Source of the DNA: Peribolospora baueri
Taxonomy: Eukaryota; Basidiomycota; Peribolosporomycetes; Peribolosporales; Peribolosporaceae
Direction of reading: 5' to 3'
Assembly (NCBI GenBank): GCA_029717555.1
Contig: JAMDHS010000023.1
Coordinates: forward strand, 62,001-126,000
Length of the DNA: 64,000 bases
Positions 45,781-59,100 of the stretch are shown piece after piece (positions within the stretch are counted from its first letter, which is position 1; each line of letters opens with the position of its first letter). Below the pieces are notes generated by a model. It was not told where the DNA came from. It made no database searches and worked only from the letters and a program-made list of their open reading frames with translations. The position numbers and the translations under genes were made by a program.

Positions 45781-46173
45781 GAGTGCGAGGGAGAGGCAGA
45801 GGCGAAGGACCGATGTGGAGACGAGCGCCGTCCGTCCGGACCGGAAGGAGTGGAGATGAACCGTTCGAAGCTGGAAGTTTGCCTTTGCCTTTGCCTTGCC
45901 GCCCGCCTCGACCGATGATCACGGACGGACATTCTGCTGCGTCGGGACGCTCTCAAGCGGAGATACGCGGTCGTCGGACCGCGTGCAAATTTTTCGAGCC
46001 ACCTTTCTTCCTCCTCGGGTCGGGTGCGCCGTCAGGTGTCTTCGAGCCAGACGTTCCTGCTCTCCTCCTTCTTTCACCACCTTCACCACCTCCACCTCAT
46101 CTCTTCATCCCTCCTTCTCGCCACCGCCACCTGTCCTCTCCTTCCCTCCTCTGCTCTCTCACTAAAAATAAAA
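45781..46173. promoter_or_regulatory. Divergent promoter between uS2m and SSB1
   Basis: A 393-bp interval between a mitochondrial ribosomal protein gene and the ribosome-bound Hsp70 gene. Strong CTTC/CCTCC pyrimidine tracts (46050-46155) precede SSB1, typical of highly expressed fungal genes. The SSB1 start context AAAATGGC is strong. Confidence 0.55.
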
Positions 46174-48438
46174 ATGGCCGCGGAAGACGTTTTCGAAGGT
46201 GCCATCGGTGAGCAGTCGCGCTTGTCGGCCAAGATGCATCTCTCCCATGGGAGAACATTGTCGGCCACCTCGAAGAGACGTTTCGCTGTTTACATTGATC
46301 ACATCGTTTTTTCCGCTTGCAGGCATCGACCTCGGTACCACTTTCAGCTGCGTTGGTGTCTGGATGAACGACCGCGTCGAGAGTGAGTCGTCCTTCTTCT
46401 CTGCTTCCTGCTCATTCGCTGTTATGATGGCCTCGCGCTCGGCTCTGACATTGCGTCTTGACTTATTCACCTCCAGTCCTCGCCAACGACCAGGGTAACC
46501 GCACCACCCCTTCGTACGTCGCCTTTACCGACTCCGAGCGTCTCATCGGTGACGCTGCCAAGAACCAGGCCGCCATGAACCCTTCCCAAACCATCTTCGA
46601 CGCTAAGCGTCTCATCGGTCGCCGATTCGATGACCCCGATGTGTGAGTAGGAAGTGTGGTCGATCTCATGAGCGTGGATGCTTTCGCTGACCCTGTGGCC
46701 ACGCCACCGTACTATCTCCCGTCTTTAACCTCTTTTAGCAAGAAGGACATGCAGTCGTGGCCCTTCAAGGTCGTTGACAAGGACGGCTCGCCCTTCATTG
46801 AGGTCAGCTACCTCGAGCAGACTCGCCAGTTCTCCCCCCAGGAGATTTCCTCCATGGTCCTCATCAAGATGAAGGAGATCGCTGAGGCCAAGATCGGCAA
46901 GGAGGTCAAGAAGGCCGTCATCACCGTGCCCGCCTACTTCAACGACTCTCAAAGGCTCGCCACCAAGGACGCCGGCACCATCGCCGGTCTCGACGTCCTC
47001 CGTATCATCAACGAGCCCACCGCCGCCGCCATTGCTTACGGTCTCGACTCCAAGTCCAAGACGGAGAAGAACGTGCTCATCTTCGACTTGGGCGGCGGTA
47101 CCTTTGACGTTTCCCTCCTCAACATCACTGGCGGCGTGTTCGCCGTCAAGGCCACCGCCGGTGACACTCACTTGGGTGGTGAGGACTTCGACAACGCTCT
47201 TCTCAACCACTTCAAGGCCGAGTTCACGCGCAAGCACAAGCTCGACATCTCCGACGACGCTAGGGCCCTCCGCCGTCTCCGCTCCGCTTGCGAGCGTGCC
47301 AAGCGCACTCTCTCTTCGGTCACTCAGACCACCATTGAGGTCGACTCGCTCTACCAGGGTACCGACTTCCAGGCCAACATCACCCGTGCCCGTTTCGAGG
47401 AGATCAACGCTGCGACGTTCAAGAGCACTATTGAGCCGGTCGCCAAGGTGCTCAAGGACTCCAAGATCCCGGCGGACAAGGTGGACGACATCGTGCTCGT
47501 CGGTGGTTCCACTCGTATCCCCAAAATCCAGAGCCTCGTCTCCGAGTTCTTCGGCGGCCGCCAGCTCAACAAGTCGATCAACCCCGACGAGGCCGTCGCT
47601 TACGGTGCCGCCGTCCAGGCCGCCGTGCTGACGAACCAGACGTCTGACAAGACCGCCGACCTTCTCCTCCTCGACGTCGCTCCTCTCTCGCTCGGTGTCG
47701 CCATGCAGGGTGACGTCTTCGGTGTTGTCGTTCCCCGCAACACGCCCATCCCCACCAACAAGAGCCGCACGTTCACCACCGTCGAGGACAACCAGACCCA
47801 GGTCACCTTCCCCGTTTACGAGGGCGAGCGCACTCAGTGCCGCGACAACCGTCTCCTCGGAGAGTTCGAGCTCAACGGCATCCCCCCCATGCCGCGCGGC
47901 CAGGCCGAGCTGGTGTGCACTTTCGAGATTGACGCCAACGGCCTGCTCAAGGTGTCTGCCGTCGACAAGGCCTCCGGTCGCAAGGCCGGTGTTACCATCT
48001 CCAACTCTGTTGGTCGTCTCTCATCCGCTGAGATTGACCAGATGATCAAGGACGCTGAGCAGTTCAAGCAGGCTGGTGAGTGGGCGATTTTGGTACGATC
48101 GGGAGAGACGTTCCGTTCATCGCGCTAGAGACAGCTGGATTCGTTCGTTGAACTGATCAATTCCTTTCCACCGCCTTTTTTCTCACATAGACAAGGACTT
48201 CTCTGCCAAGCACGAGGCCAAGTCCGACCTTGAGGCATACATCCACCAAGTCGAGGCTACTCTTTCCGGCCCGCAGTCTCTCTCCTTCAAGCGCGGTCAG
48301 AAGATGGCCGTCGAGACGGAGCTGGCCAAGGCTTTGGAGAAGCTCGAGATCGAGGACTCTTCGGCTGATGAGCTCAAGAAGTCGCAGCTCACCATCAGGA
48401 GGGCTATGCAGAAGGCCATGGCGGGCATGACCCGCTAA
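46174..48438 (+). CDS. SSB1: SSB-type ribosome-associated Hsp70
   Basis: Cytosolic Hsp70 that binds nascent chains at the ribosome with the RAC co-chaperone. Exons 46174-46207, 46323-46382, 46477-46642, 46739-48075 and 48191-48438 join to 614 residues, the expected SSB length. Motifs: [20 protein letters not shown] (phosphate 1), [49 protein letters not shown] (phosphate 2) and [16 protein letters not shown]. The substrate-binding domain follows ([40 protein letters not shown]). It ends [10 protein letters not shown] with no EEVD, and starts [12 protein letters not shown], both as in SSB and unlike SSA. Its third positions are more strongly C/G-biased than neighbouring genes, fitting very high expression. 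Confidence 0.97.
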
Positions 48439-49003
48439 GCTCCCTTCGGATTCATCACCCCTCCATCCCATCATAGATGCTCCCTCACCTCGCTGGCTCG
48501 TCCACAAACCCGCCGTCTAGGCTCTTCCGTTCCCCCTTTTCCACACTTCTCGCCTGCATTGTACGATCCCGCTACGATACTCAGGGGACCCTCCATCTTC
48601 CATCCGTCGAATCCATCATCTTAACGACTCGCTTCCCTCTTTCCATCCTCTCTTCTCTCTCTTTTCTCCCTCTCTCCCTCTCTCCCTCTCTCCCTCTCTC
48701 CCTCTCTCCCTCTGTCCCTCTCTCTCTCTCTCGCGCTCTCGCTCTGTTTTCCCCTCGCTCGCACCATCCGAGCATATCCGACGCCGCGTGTTTCGGGCCG
48801 GCTAGCTAGCTGTGATGGGTTGTGGCGAATGGAATTGACGACGGAAAAGAAGTTGTTTAACGAGTTTGAACGCGGTGACGACTCTACGACCGATGGATGA
48901 TGGATTGTTTTGATCGGAAGGCGCGGCCAGATCATCAAATCGTTAGAAGAGAAGCGGAGGACGACCTCCACTGTTTCCGCCCACCACGTAGGCACGGACG
49001 ACA
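48439..49003. other. SSB1 3' flank and IND1 promoter
   Basis: About 565 bp with a long CT-rich repeat (48664-48742) in the SSB1 3' region and the IND1 promoter after about 48780. No gene is seen. Confidence 0.5.
48664..48742 (+). repeat. CT-rich 8-bp tandem repeat (TCTCCCTC)
   Basis: About seven near-perfect copies of an 8-bp unit followed by a CT dinucleotide run, in the likely SSB1 3' UTR. Confidence 0.9.
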
Positions 49004-50720
49004 ATGGACATGATGACAAGGGCACCGGTCTCTTTCGCTGCCCTCACCCGTGTTCTCGTTCGCCCTCTTGCCACCGCCGGCCGTAGTAATGCACCCCGAC
49101 TTTCGCCCCAGAGAAGGGCCATCTCTTCGTCCACGACATGGGAGCATGAAAACCCTTTGGTGAGCACTTGAGGTAACTGGGCGGACGGAACAGGTCGGCC
49201 TTGTGCTGCCTACATGTCCTTCTCGAGGTCTCAATCTCGATTTTGAACCACCTTCCCAATACTTTTTTGCTGCCATCGACTTCCTAGGGCCTACCCCGCT
49301 CCGGCACGTCACCGCCGCCCACGATGCCCCGGCGCGGGAAAGGCGGCCCGCCAGAGAAGAGGCCTATCCCGCATGTCAAGAAGGTTGTCGCGGTGGCGAG
49401 CGGCAAGGGAGGGGTGGGCAAGAGTACCGTCGCCGGTGAGCGCCATCGAGCATCGCAAGCCACCTTACCGTCGGCGGATTCTCATCCCTTTTCTTGCCTT
49501 TCCTCTTCAGCCAATCTGGCTCTCGCTCTCTCTCTCACCGCTAACTCTCCGCGGCGAGTTGGCCTCCTGGACTTAGATATCTTTGGGCCGAGCGTGCCAA
49601 AGCTGATGGGTCTCGAAGACGCGGGGGAGCCCGAATTGACGGAGGGTACGCGCTTCTTCCCGCCTCTCTTTCCTCTCCTTTTCCTTTGGAGAAGAATGGA
49701 GCACGAGGAGGGGGATGCGCTGCGAATCGCATGCTCTGTTATTTTAAACTACGTGCTGACCTTCGATTTGCATCTCCGACCACTCCCTTCCTCTTGCCTT
49801 ACCTGCTTTCACACAGCTGGGGCTTTACTTCCTTTGACAAACCACTCCATTCCATGCATGTCCATGGGCTTCCTCCTCCCCCCTTCCGCTGGCGGGTCCA
49901 ACGCTGATACGCCGGTGGTGTGGAGGGGTCTCATGGTCATGAAGGCCGTGCAACAGCTGCTCTTTGATGTCGACTGGGGGGCCAGCGCTAGAGCGGCTCC
50001 CACCAGTGTGGGCACCGGAGGGGGTGATGGAGCCGCTGGACAAGAAAGTGGGGACGGTCTCGACGTACTCGTCATCGATATGCCTCCTGGTACCGGAGAC
50101 GTGGCCCTGAGCTTGAGCCAGCTCGTGAAGGTGGACGGTGAGCAGCTTATTTCCGTTCCGACCTTCAGCTTTTCTGTACCCCGTCGACAAGCCGTCCTGT
50201 TCTCGGACCCGAGCTGAGCTTCGACTCGTCTATGCTATGAACCTGTCGTCTGGCCGTTCGCAGGCGCGGTTATCGTTTCAACACCGCAGGACGTCGCCCT
50301 CGTGGACGCCCGGAAGGGCGTGTCCATGTTCCAAAAGGTCGATGTACCCGTGAGTGTTCCTCGTCCTTGTTCTGCATTCGCGCACCCTCGCCGTGACTGA
50401 TATCGCTCTTCGTGCGCTCACGCCGACATACCATACCGATCGACCAGATCCTCGGTCTCGTCCTCAACATGACGCATTTCATCTGTCCCTCCTGCTCCAC
50501 GCCGCATCCCCTCTTCGGCCCATCCACCTCGTTCGACGCCCTCGCCGACAAGCTACGCGCCCCCGTCCTGGGCAGGATTCCCGTCGAGCCGGATGTAAGC
50601 TCGGGAGGAGATCGCGGCTGGCCCGTCGTGCTCAAGGGCGAGAGGAGAGAGGGTGTGGAGGGCGCGAAAGCGGTGTTTGAAGGGGTGGGAAGGCAGGTTT
50701 GGCAGAGGTTGGGAATGTGA
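49004..50720 (+). CDS. IND1: IND1/NUBPL, mitochondrial Fe-S protein for complex I assembly
   Basis: A Mrp/NBP35-type P-loop protein of the mitochondrial matrix that helps insert Fe-S clusters into respiratory complex I. Exons 49004-49159, 49288-49435, 49511-49645, 49817-50137, 50264-50349 and 50448-50720 join to 372 residues. The N-terminal [18 protein letters not shown] is an import presequence. [20 protein letters not shown] is the deviant Walker A motif, formed next to a splice site; [67 protein letters not shown] and [20 protein letters not shown] follow. ICPSC near the C-terminus supplies the CxxC cluster ligands. Its presence implies this fungus keeps complex I. Confidence 0.93.
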
Positions 50721-51355
50721 TGTCAGGCGATTTTGCATTCGTCATAGGACGCTGCGCGAAACCTTTCCTATACAGTTGCCTCGCCTTAACTTTGCTAGAG
50801 AGCTTTGGCGCCAGACCACGAAAGCCGGCCGCTCTGCCCCCATCGCGCTGGGGGCCAGTTCCCCTGACTTCAAGCCATGTCATGACCAAGTTCGACTCTC
50901 GCAGCTCACATGGCTCAAAGGTAGATTAGGCAAGAAAACATCATGCGTCTCGAAATGCTCATGTGGAAGACAAGAAAAGGTACTGTAACAGGGGTGTCGA
51001 CGGAACAGGAAACAAGAATCCTGACTGCGAAACCATCAAGAAATCACCAGATGTGTTCATGTACTCCTTTGAAAGAGCACACCGCTACGGATCGCCGTTG
51101 ACCGACACTGCCAATTACGTTGGTCGTCGAGAATCTCTGGCGTCATGCTCCGCCATCTCGGCCCTGCGCTCGCGAATCCACTCGGGTACAGGGTGGGCTC
51201 GGATGACGGTGTGTTTGCGAGCCTCCTTTGTAAGTACGGCATCTCTCGCCTGTTATTGGACGAAAGAAAGATGAAAGGGAAAAAAGCTGTTATTCGACAC
51301 CGCGCGGACACAGGGGCATCTGCAACGCCGCCGACGTGGAACAGGACGAGGAGGG
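50721..51355. other. Convergent intergenic region, no gene seen
   Basis: About 635 bp between the stops of IND1 and the TPX2-domain gene. Short frames exist on both strands but none is convincing. Confidence 0.5.
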
Positions 51356-54300
51356 CTAGAAGGTGTTCATTTGTCGATTCTTGACTCGACTCACCTCCTC
51401 CTCCCTCCTCTTTATTTCTCTCAACCTCTCGCGAACTATCTCTTTCTCCCTCACCTGCTCATCGAACTTGCGGCGAGCCTTCATTCTCCTGTTTGTTTCC
51501 AGCCCGAAGCTGATATCTGCAGCCGGCTCCCGGCGAGGCCTCTTCCGCGGCCTTCCTTCCCCTCCTTCGCCGTCGCCCCGCCCAGCTTCCCCTTCCTTCT
51601 TGCCGGACGCAGACGCGGAAAACTTGCGAGCCAATACCTCGACCTTGACGTCCGGATACTTGGGGACAGGCTTAGGTCTCAGCCTCTCCTCCCTCTCCTT
51701 CCTCTCCCTGGCTTCCCACTCCGCCTTGCGCTGCGCGAACATTTCCGAATGTTTCCGTACCCGCACGTCAGAAGCGAACCTGAAAGGTCGCACCATTGTG
51801 CTGCTTGCGGGATGCCCCTGCGAACGAGAGGACGTGCTCTGTTTGTGATTATCTTCATCCTTGTTCGGGGCAGCGGGAGGCTTTGCCGCAGGTTGCCGGG
51901 GGCGGCTTGTTACTTTGGGTGCAGGAGCAGTGGTCTGTGGCCGACAAGGTCCGGGGGAGGAACCAACAGAAATGAGCGACGAGTGATAGAACTCAAACAC
52001 TGACAAATGTCAGCACCTTGGTCTCGACGGAGCACTTACCTTCCTCTTCCCTGCCAACGCAGCCATAGTCTCCCTCCTACCCGCCTCGGTTAGACTAGGT
52101 GCAACTTTCCGCTTCTTGACGTCTCTCCCTCCTCCTCCAGTCACCTCCGCGCCCGAGCTCTTTGTGCTCTTCAATTGGGGGCCGACGTCCATCGTAAGGG
52201 TCTCGGTTTGAACAGGGAATTCAATTGGATCGTCAGAAGATCTGGCCGGAGCGTTGGCCAACCGTTTGCGAACGTGTCTCGTATCGGCCGGGTCATCCAG
52301 CGCAAGGTTGTGCGGAACTGCGAAAGAAGCGGGGAGAGCAGGCGCGGGAGCATGGACGGGAGCAGCGGGGAACGCAACGATCGCGTGAGTCTGGCGCGCG
52401 CGCTTCGGCAGTGGAGAGACCTGTCGTTCGCGTCTGACATCGGTCTTGAGCTCAGCTTGGCGAGCGTCGCGTGGAGGAGAATGGGCCTTATCGGCGATAA
52501 AAATTTGGCGGCTCGCCTCCGTTTCTCGCGACGTGGTGGGTTCATGTCCGCGAGAAGTGGGTGGCCTCGAATGTGAGGCGGGAGCATGGAAAGGCACGGC
52601 GGTCGGCTGCTCTTCCTCCCCTCGAGGGCGCTTCTTCGGTCGCGACGGTGAATCGAAAATGGCACTTGAAGTGGACGGACCGGGCACCTGAACCGGAACT
52701 GCTGGAGCCGGCTCGGGAATATAGGCGAAGTTTGGCAACTGGCTCCTCTTCTCAACGAGCGCCTTATTATGGGAGGCCTTCTGAGAAGGCACGGCGTGTC
52801 CGGCGGCGTTTGAAGGCTTGGGCTCTGCCTCCCTCGCTGAACGGAGCTCGGGTTGTTGGAGCTCGGATCGTTGTGCCGGAAGAGGATGAGACTTCAGCTT
52901 TTCCTTCGCGCTTGGTGGCCGAGTCTTGGTCTCATCTCCGGCAGACCGGACTTTGGCCATCTCATTCGCCGAACCCGAGCCTGCCTTGGTCTCTCTCTTT
53001 GTCGCCGTCGCCACTGTCACCTTCGCATCACTCTCGACCTTCTTTCCACTCGCCTTGGCTGGTTCCTTGTCCTTCGCCCTCTCCCTCGGCCGCGGCTTCG
53101 GCGCAGACTGTTCTCTCTGCACTTGACCTCCACCAGGACGACTCCTCGTCTCAATGGCCAACTTCGCTCGCTTCTGGTCGGGACGCGATCCATCCCCATC
53201 GGGCGGGTCACGACGCGATTTGGGGCGTTGCGACACGGGTTGAGCAGGCTGGGGTGCGCTTCGCGGCTGAGGCTTGCGGGGAGGCGCGTTGCCCTCGGCT
53301 CGGGCGGTCGGCTTGTTCGCCGGATGGGAGCGTTCTCGATCCGTTTCTTTGGGCGGATGACGAAATAACTTTGGACGAGGGGCAGGCATGGTGGGAGCAT
53401 CGAGCGCGCTGCTCAGGTGAAGGTCCCGCCCCTCTGAGGCCTGTGATAGCGCTCCTTCATCCCGGTGATAGACATGGAGGTCTCCGCTATCGTCGTCCCC
53501 TCCAATGCCGTCACCTCTTGTTGTCTTATCTTGCTCCCGTCGCCCAATGTTCCTCTCTCCTTCCGCGCTTCCCTCGTTGTGCCCATTCTCCTCCGCGTCA
53601 CTCCTTTTGCTCCCAAAAATCTGCCTAAGCAACTCCTCTTCGAGGTCTCGAACTCTCCCGATTCCTCGTTGATCGTCGCCGTTCTTTCCTTCTGGCTGCG
53701 GCGCAGGTCCCGGCCGCTCTAGAGGTTTTGATGCGAGCAGTGGCGGAGAAGAGGTATGCGACTGGATAAGTGCCGGAGCGTCGCGATCCTCACGGAGATA
53801 GGGTTGAGCAGACGCCTGTGGAGCCGCTGACTCAGGTCTTGGTGGAGATGGGTCGTCCGCAAAGTGGACCCTCCGAACCGGAGATCTCAACCTGCGCTCT
53901 TCGAACCGGGCATTCGAATCTCTGCGCGGTCTCGGCTGGGACCGGATGCCGTTCTCTTGTGGTGGAAGAGGTAGAGGGGAAGCTTGTGCCTGTTGGGACT
54001 CGACATCAGCTTCATGCTCCTGTTGTTGTTGTCGGGGGTCCAGTCGGGCACTAGAATTGTGTGGAGGTTTCGGATGGGTGCGCCCAAACTGTTTACGTGA
54101 ATCGTCCAGTTGCAGTCGCTCCTTGACGTGTGGAGTGGGGATCGAGCTCGTCTTGATGGAGTGTTCGGAGTGACTGGATGAGGGCACCGGAGCACCGTCC
54201 ACATGGCCCGCTTTTCTTGCAAAAGCTCCTCGCATCGCCGCATATAGTTCCTTGTCCATACCTGCGTCTGTATCAGCGTGAGGCGCTAGTAGACGGTTGG

Positions 54301-55762
54301 CCCGTTCGGCTCTTGGCTGTTCCACGGTCGCCTGCAGCACAGATTCCCGAGAGGGTTTGCGTACCTCCTCCCCAGGCGTTTTCCGGGGCACGCCGTCCAC
54401 CATCCGTTGATCTGCGGTCTTGGCCTTCGTCGATGCAGGTCGCTCAACGGCCGCGCTGGTCATTGGCTTTACGCCGGCACGGTGTGAGCCCGAGCCAAGC
54501 CGGGTGACAGTCGGCGGCTCCGCGCGGCTGTTAACGGCCTTAGAATCGAAATGCGAGTCAGCATCTCGGCTCGCTTGCTTCGGAGATGCTTGTTGAGAGC
54601 TTGCAAGAGCCTTGGAAGAGGATTGAGCTATTGTCATCCTGCTCGTGGACCTGACAGGCAGGCCGGTATTGACCACTTTGGAGATCTCGCGTTGCGAAGG
54701 GTCGAGATGCGCCTGATTGTTGACAACACGGGTCTTTTCCTGGCTCGTCTTGGACGATTGCGTGCCCGCGCCCGTCTCCTTCAATCTCCCAACGGGTTCA
54801 GCATGAAGCTCTTTGTCCTCCATCTTTCTCTTGGTATGGGCCGAAAGATCGATGCCTCGCTTGCTTGCGAAGAAAGAGTCACGTTGTTTGCGACTGAACA
54901 TGTCGTCCGCTGGCCCATCCGCTTTACCCTTCCCCATGGGTGTCGAAGACGTTGGCAGAGCGGTCGCAACCGGTAGCACAGGAGCGTTCGTCCTGTCGTT
55001 GAGCACGCGCCGAGATTGTGCATCCAACGCAGGCTTTTTCACATCTCCATTCCCTCCATGAGCTCGGCGACCGGAGGGTGCCTGACTATCCGTCCATCCC
55101 TTGTCCGCGGGTAATGGGTTTGTTCGTTCTCCTCGTCCAACGAGGAGATGGTTGGAGCGTGCTTCCTCCTCCTCTAGGAACGCCAGCCACTCTTCATCGC
55201 TCACGGCCGCCACCTCCGGCCCCACGCTGGGGTGGTGGTCTGTGGCATTCGTCCTCGATCCCCAACCTTCTTTCCTCGGGGAAAGGAGAGCATTTCGCTG
55301 CCAACCCCTTCCTCCTCGAGTTCCAAGGGACACGCCAGCGAAGCGTTCAAAAGAGCCGTCGAGATCGGAGGTGTGACCGTGCACGAGTCGACTGACCTCC
55401 GGTTCTGCGCCACCGGCGAGGAGATCGCTGAGAGAATTATCGGCAACAGGCGACGCGTCTACGACGTTATTCGAGGATGAAAGCTTTGTCGACTTGGAAA
55501 GCAGCGTCTCGCGAAGACCCCTTCGCTTTGCGGGGGACCTTTGGGTGACGTTGAACTCGGGAGAAAAGTGCACCTTCTTGTTTAAACCCTTGCGAGGAGA
55601 TTTTGACCTTATAGAAGGTCGAGAGCGAGCCTCCACATACGCGCGCCCGTAAGGAGTGAAGAGGGGCGAGGCGAGCACGGAGTCGGGGAAGAAGCTGTGT
55701 GCAGAAAGACCAGAGATGTTGGCATCCTGGCGGGGAAGCCGGATGGAGTTGTCTTCCTCCAT
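51356..55762 (-). CDS. Large TPX2-domain protein (putative spindle/microtubule protein)
   Basis: A 1433-residue protein from exons 55762-52040 and 51934-51356. Most of it is disordered, rich in Pro, Ser, Lys, Arg and Glu. Near the N-terminus RKGLNKKVHFSPEFNVTQRS (about 60-80) holds KVHF, like a PP1-docking RVxF motif, inside a basic patch. The C-terminal exon carries the recognisable part: VRPFRFASDVRVRKHSEMFA at about 1290 and ISFGLETNRRMKARRKFDEQ with VREKEIVRERL at about 1381, both resembling TPX2 C-terminal repeats, which bind microtubules and, in animals, support Aurora A at spindles. The end is a Glu/Arg helix. Function as a mitotic microtubule factor is inferred only from these short domains. 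It is divergent from the M28 protease gene. Confidence 0.75.
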
Positions 55763-56125
55763 GCGAGCAGTGCTGGGTCAGAGCGGCCCCTGGTGAGAGC
55801 AGGGAGTAAAAAGAAAGATCAGAGAAGGAACATGACGGTCGACTCGAGGAGCCGAGACGTAATTGGATGTTCGTATCGGCCGAGGTGGGTGGAGGTGAAG
55901 TCGAACGGCGAGCAGCTCTGATCGCCATCTTCCCATCCATCGATCATCACACTGGTGTCAACAACGTCGCGCCTCGACGCGTCGGACTTAAACGGCCGAA
56001 CAGAAGGACCGGTCTGAGACTGGCCGAGCCGGGGACGGCTCTGGCTGGGGCCGCATATAGTCAAACGTCGGAAGGCACGAAGACAGGTCGACACATTCCG
56101 CTCTTCTCCTTCCTTTCCCAACGCC
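55763..56125. promoter_or_regulatory. Divergent promoter between TPX2-domain gene and M28 protease
   Basis: 363 bp between two start codons on opposite strands. No recognised binding site. Confidence 0.45.
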
Positions 56126-59100
56126 ATGGCGCCCAGGAAGACCCCCAACGTAGGCCCCAGCGCCGGCGCGAGCGCGCTCAGCACCGCCGATGTCAACGCC
56201 GCCGCGCGCGCAAGAGGGACGAGCAAGGCCAAGCAAGCCGCCCGTCCCATCGACCCGGCCTTCCACAATGGCGAGATGTCTCGCGTCGAGCCTGTACGCC
56301 ACCGCGTCGTCGACCTCGACTCACTGCCGGTCCCCAAGCCCGTGTCGGCGTTTAAGACGCTCCTCGCCCTCCTCGTCTTCTTTGTCCTCCTCTCTTGGGG
56401 CACCATTACGTCTCACTACCGGCTCCCCCTTCCGGGCACGGCCGACAGAGACCCGACGACGGGCGAGCCGGTGTTCAGCGAGCGCAACGCGATGGACGTG
56501 ATCAAACATCTCAGCGAGGACTTTGGTTACCGCATCGTCGGCACCAAGGAGCATATGGACGCTGGGCAGTGGTTTCTTGGACAGCTGCAGAAGTTTAAGG
56601 AGCGCGTGGAGGTATCGGAGGGGAAGAGGCCGGGGGGGCGTAGGAGGGAAGTCGAGATCTGGTACCAGGAGGGTGATGGCGCGCACCGGTGAGCCGTCCT
56701 GTTGGTCAGCCATCCGGCGTCAACTTGTTGACGGGCGCGAGGTCGGGTGAACCGAGGTCGGCTTGCCGTGTCACGTTCAGGTATTGTGTGCTCACTCTCG
56801 TCTCCTCGTTCTTCGGGCTCTTCTCCATAGTTTCGACTTCATGTCTGCCGTCGTCTTCAAGAAGTACTACTCAATGACCAACCTGATTGTCCGGCTCTCC
56901 GATCCCTCCGTCTCAACCAGCAAGCACAATGCCATCCTCATCAACTCGCACCTCGATTCTACGCTGCCCAGCCCCGGCGCCGCCGATGACGGAGCGGGCG
57001 TGGGGGTCATGTTTGACGCCATGAGGGTGCTCAGCGAGATGGACGGTCCGCTTATGAACAGCATCATCTTCTGTGAGGACACTCTTTCCTTATGCGGCGG
57101 ACTGGTCAAAGCCTTTTAGATCCGATAACTTCTAGAATTGGCATTAGACTGAGGACTCCAATCTTTGCCTCGCTTAGTGTTCAACAACGGCGAGGAATCG
57201 TTGCAAGACGCTTCGCACCTGTTCATGACGCAGCACGAACTCGCAGGATCCGTCCGGGCGGTCATTAACCTCGAGGGTGAGCGTAATGGCCTGCTATAAA
57301 TGGCTCAGTCAGAAGAATAGCATGCTAGATCGCGCTCTGACCTCATTCTTTGGCGTCGGATTTTTCCCAGCGTGCGGCGTTTCTGGACCGGAAATCCTCT
57401 TCCAAGCCACCTCTCTCGAGATGATCAAGGCGTACTCGCACGCTCCTCACCCCTATGGTACTGTACTCGCTAACGACGTCTTCAGCTCAGGTATTATCCT
57501 TAGCGAGTTGAGTATTTTGCAGAAGGTCTCGCTGGACCTATGAAGTACTGAATTGTATCTGACCGCGCTCACCATCGATGTATGTACCCATTTGTCCTTG
57601 CAGCACCGACTTCCGCCAGTTCGTAGAGTACGGAGGCGGGCTAAAGGGCTTGGACATGGCCATCGTCGGAGACAGCTACAAGTATCACACGGTGAGCGGG
57701 ATTCCTTCTTCCAAGATTTACCCAGCGCTCAACATGTTTTTCGTGTTCCTCTGCTTTACAGCGCCTCGACATGCCCCAATACATCGAGCCCGGTGCGGTC
57801 CAGCATATGGGCGAGAACGTGCTCGCGATTCTTAAATACCTGGTCTCCCCTGCTGCTTCCATCTCCCACCTCGGCGGCGTGCCCGCGAATAGCACGACTG
57901 GCGAGATACAATTCCACAGGGACGAGAAGCCAGTCTACTTCTCCTTTCTCGGTCGGTTCTTCTTTATGGCGCGTAAGGAACTAGCGGGCAGAATTTTCTA
58001 CACTGTCGCCACATTGGCGCAGTTCTTCTTTACCACCGTCATCAGGGAGGAGAGGAAAAGGGGGAGCCTGAAGGTCACTACGCTCGCCTTAGTCGGCGTT
58101 GTCGCGAGTCTCTTGGGCGCCATCCTTGGCGCAAACACGGTGGCTTTTGTGATGGCCAAGGTTTTGTCCAAGAGCATGAGCTGGTGAGTCCGGAAGTATT
58201 GGCTCGATGGACAGCACCTAGCGTCTCCGTCGTTCTTGATGGCCGACGAATTGCCTTTTTTTTAACCTTCTGAACAGGTTCAGATACGAATTTTTTTGCG
58301 TCGCGCTCTACGGCCCGCCAGCTCTGGTCGGAGCGCTCCTCCCCCAGCTCGGCCTCTCCAAGCTCCTTACGCCGAAGGAGTATCAGTACCTCGAACGCGC
58401 TAACCTCAGCGCCTTATACATCATCTTTGGCCTCGTCATGCTCATTCTTCACGCATTCAACATCGGGTCCGCCTACCTCTTCGCTATCTCCACCGTATTC
58501 TTGCTCATCGCCGTTTTCATCAACGACATTTTCCTCGTCGGCTTCTCCAACTGCGTCGATGAGGAGGAGCAGAGGAAAGCTGGCGTCCCGAGGGTCAACC
58601 TGTTCACGTACTTCCTGGCGCAGGCTGTCCCAATTGCGGTTGGCGTCGAGTGTAAGCGTCCATTTTACTCTATCTCGACTCGACGACTTAGTTTGACTTC
58701 AATCTTACCAGTCAGGGCGATCGCTTACTATTCTACCCTCTCTTGCTGTCGCTTTTAGGCCTTGTCTCGTTCCTAGACCTCTTCGTGCCACTCACAGGCC
58801 GGACTGGCGAAATCTCCCCAGTAGACCATATTGTTGGCACGCTCACTGCCTTCCTCGGCTTCTTCACCATCCCCACCGCCCTCGCGCTCGTCCACCGCTT
58901 CGGTGTAGGTTTCCTCCACAAGGCAATTTTGGCAGGTACAATCGTCACCACCGTCGCCATTGCTATCTTTGCTGGGCCGAAATCTGAGCCGTTCGATGCG
59001 ATGCACCCCAAGAGGGTGTTCATGCATCATGTCGAGAATGTGAGTCTTTGGAGAAGGTGAAATTGGAAGTGGGGCAAGGTCAGGGTGCGGTGCTGACTGG

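Noticed and set aside
48581-48775. Glu/Arg repeat frame on the minus strand
   Set aside because: It is only the translation of the CT-rich microsatellite in the SSB1 3' region.
52561-53628. 355-codon plus-strand frame inside the TPX2-domain gene
   Set aside because: It lies fully opposite the large coding exon, is low complexity, and the minus-strand frame is much longer and ends in recognisable domains.
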